Positions 6,350-6,644 of a DNA stretch of 6,644 nucleotides are shown here, one piece after another. The position numbers and the translations under genes were made by a program. Below the pieces are notes generated by a model, which was given only the letters and a program-made list of their open reading frames with translations, searched no databases and had not been told where the DNA came from. This DNA comes from Spirochaetaceae bacterium (GTDB lineage: Bacteria > Spirochaetota > Spirochaetia > Treponematales > Breznakiellaceae). The stretch covers positions 1 through 6,644 of the forward strand of contig JAITHR010000176.1 of assembly GCA_031279895.1 (NCBI GenBank). Direction: 5' to 3'. Each line of letters opens with the position of its first letter. The stretch's first letter is position 1.

Positions 6350-6379
6350 CGGCCATGTTTGAAACAGCCTCCGGCTGTT
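6335..6379 (-). terminator. 15-bp perfect-stem hairpin fused to the transaldolase-like gene's stop
   Basis: AACAGCCGGAGGCTG (6335-6349) and CAGCCTCCGGCTGTT (6365-6379) are perfect reverse complements with a 15-base loop. In the transcript of the transaldolase-like gene the stem starts with the last two bases of the UAA stop codon (6380-6378). No U-tract follows (UUUCAGC), so intrinsic termination would be inefficient. The left strand is also the outer end of the foldback element. Confidence 0.55.
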
Positions 6380-6644
6380 AGAGATCGGCCAGGGTAACGG
6401 CGCCGTGAATATCGGCCCAGTCATGGTAAAAGCCGTCTACCGCGCTCTGGAAAATGGAAAGGCCGAAGGCGTCGTCGAGTATCGACGGGGTGGCGGTTAT
6501 ACTGTGGGCGCCGGCGGCCATGGCATCGGCGGTCTGCCTTATGTTGCGAAAGCTGGCTGCAAGGAGTTTGGCCCGCATCCTGTCCCGATCAATCACATGG
6601 CGCAGTATCTTTATGGTATGGTCGGCGTCGATGTCCAGGTTTTT
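6378..6644 (-). CDS. Transaldolase / fructose-6-phosphate aldolase-like, 5' part missing
   Basis: The last 88 codons of a gene entering from the right edge. The frame is open to base 6644, so the apparent GTG start at 6596 is not a real start. AKLLAASFRNIRQ (25-37), AGAHSITATPSIL (44-56) and the final helix around FYHDW (72-76) match the C-terminal third of the small transaldolase subfamily. In particular they match E. coli FsaA (AKVLAASFKTPRQ, AGCESITLPLDV and a final F-x-x-DW). These cytoplasmic (beta/alpha)8 enzymes transfer dihydroxyacetone in the pentose phosphate pathway or cleave fructose-6-phosphate. The Schiff-base lysine lies in the missing part, so the two activities cannot be separated. 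The stop codon TAA merges with the repeat hairpin that follows. Confidence 0.82.
   Translation of the reverse strand, partial: KNLDIDADHTIKILRHVIDRDRMRAKLLAASFRNIRQTADAMAAGAHSITATPSILDDAFGLSIFQSAVDGFYHDWADIHGAVTLADL

Noticed and set aside
6067..6381. 104-codon plus-strand frame
   Set aside because: Its second half is the translated right arm of the foldback repeat (6227-6349). The matching left arm, read the same way, keeps similar residues in one frame but contains a stop in another, and there is no ribosome site.

Overview
The window is a stretch of a bacterial chromosome in which every supportable gene lies on the minus strand. Read in transcription order (right to left) these are the 3' end of a transaldolase/fructose-6-phosphate aldolase-like gene, a small secreted protein of unknown function, gatC and gatA (two subunits of the Glu-tRNA(Gln) amidotransferase), an HD-GYP domain protein linked to cyclic-di-GMP signalling, and an NhaC-family Na+/H+ antiporter cut by the left edge. 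The presence of GatCA points to a bacterium that makes Gln-tRNA by transamidation. The GatA style, the treponeme-like HD-GYP protein and the dense intergenic repeats make a spirochaete (perhaps a gut Treponema relative) my best guess, but this rests on recalled resemblance and is tentative.

Layout: 1-1487 nhaC-like antiporter (3' end missing), with a very good sigma70-type promoter at 1519-1547. 1548-1854 is gene-free and filled by a 96-bp tandem repeat capped by an inverted copy. 1855-2799 HD-GYP protein. 2800-3254 is gene-free: its left part is featureless apart from a possible promoter, and its right part is a cluster of direct and inverted repeats ending in gatA's stop codon. 3255-4724 gatA, overlapping gatC (4714-5043) by 11 bases. 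5082-5786 secreted protein, 38 bases upstream of gatC and probably in the same operon. 5787-6377 is gene-free and dominated by a foldback element with two 123-base inverted arms. 6378-6644 transaldolase-like gene (5' part missing).

The genes are housekeeping types: translation quality (GatCA), carbon metabolism (transaldolase-like), ion and pH homeostasis (NhaC) and signalling (HD-GYP). Only secreted protein-gatC-gatA look co-transcribed. The unusual content is between the genes. One family of GC-rich modules recurs in all three intergenic regions, built from a near-palindrome of the type CAGCCTCCGGCTG or CCGTCTCCGACGG followed by TTTCATAAGCGTCCTGATACCGCG. It occurs in both orientations, forming hairpins, tandem arrays and a large foldback. 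Its palindromes abut the stop codons of all three of the neighbouring genes that end in those regions. This resembles REP/REPIN or MITE-type elements. No transposase is visible in the window.
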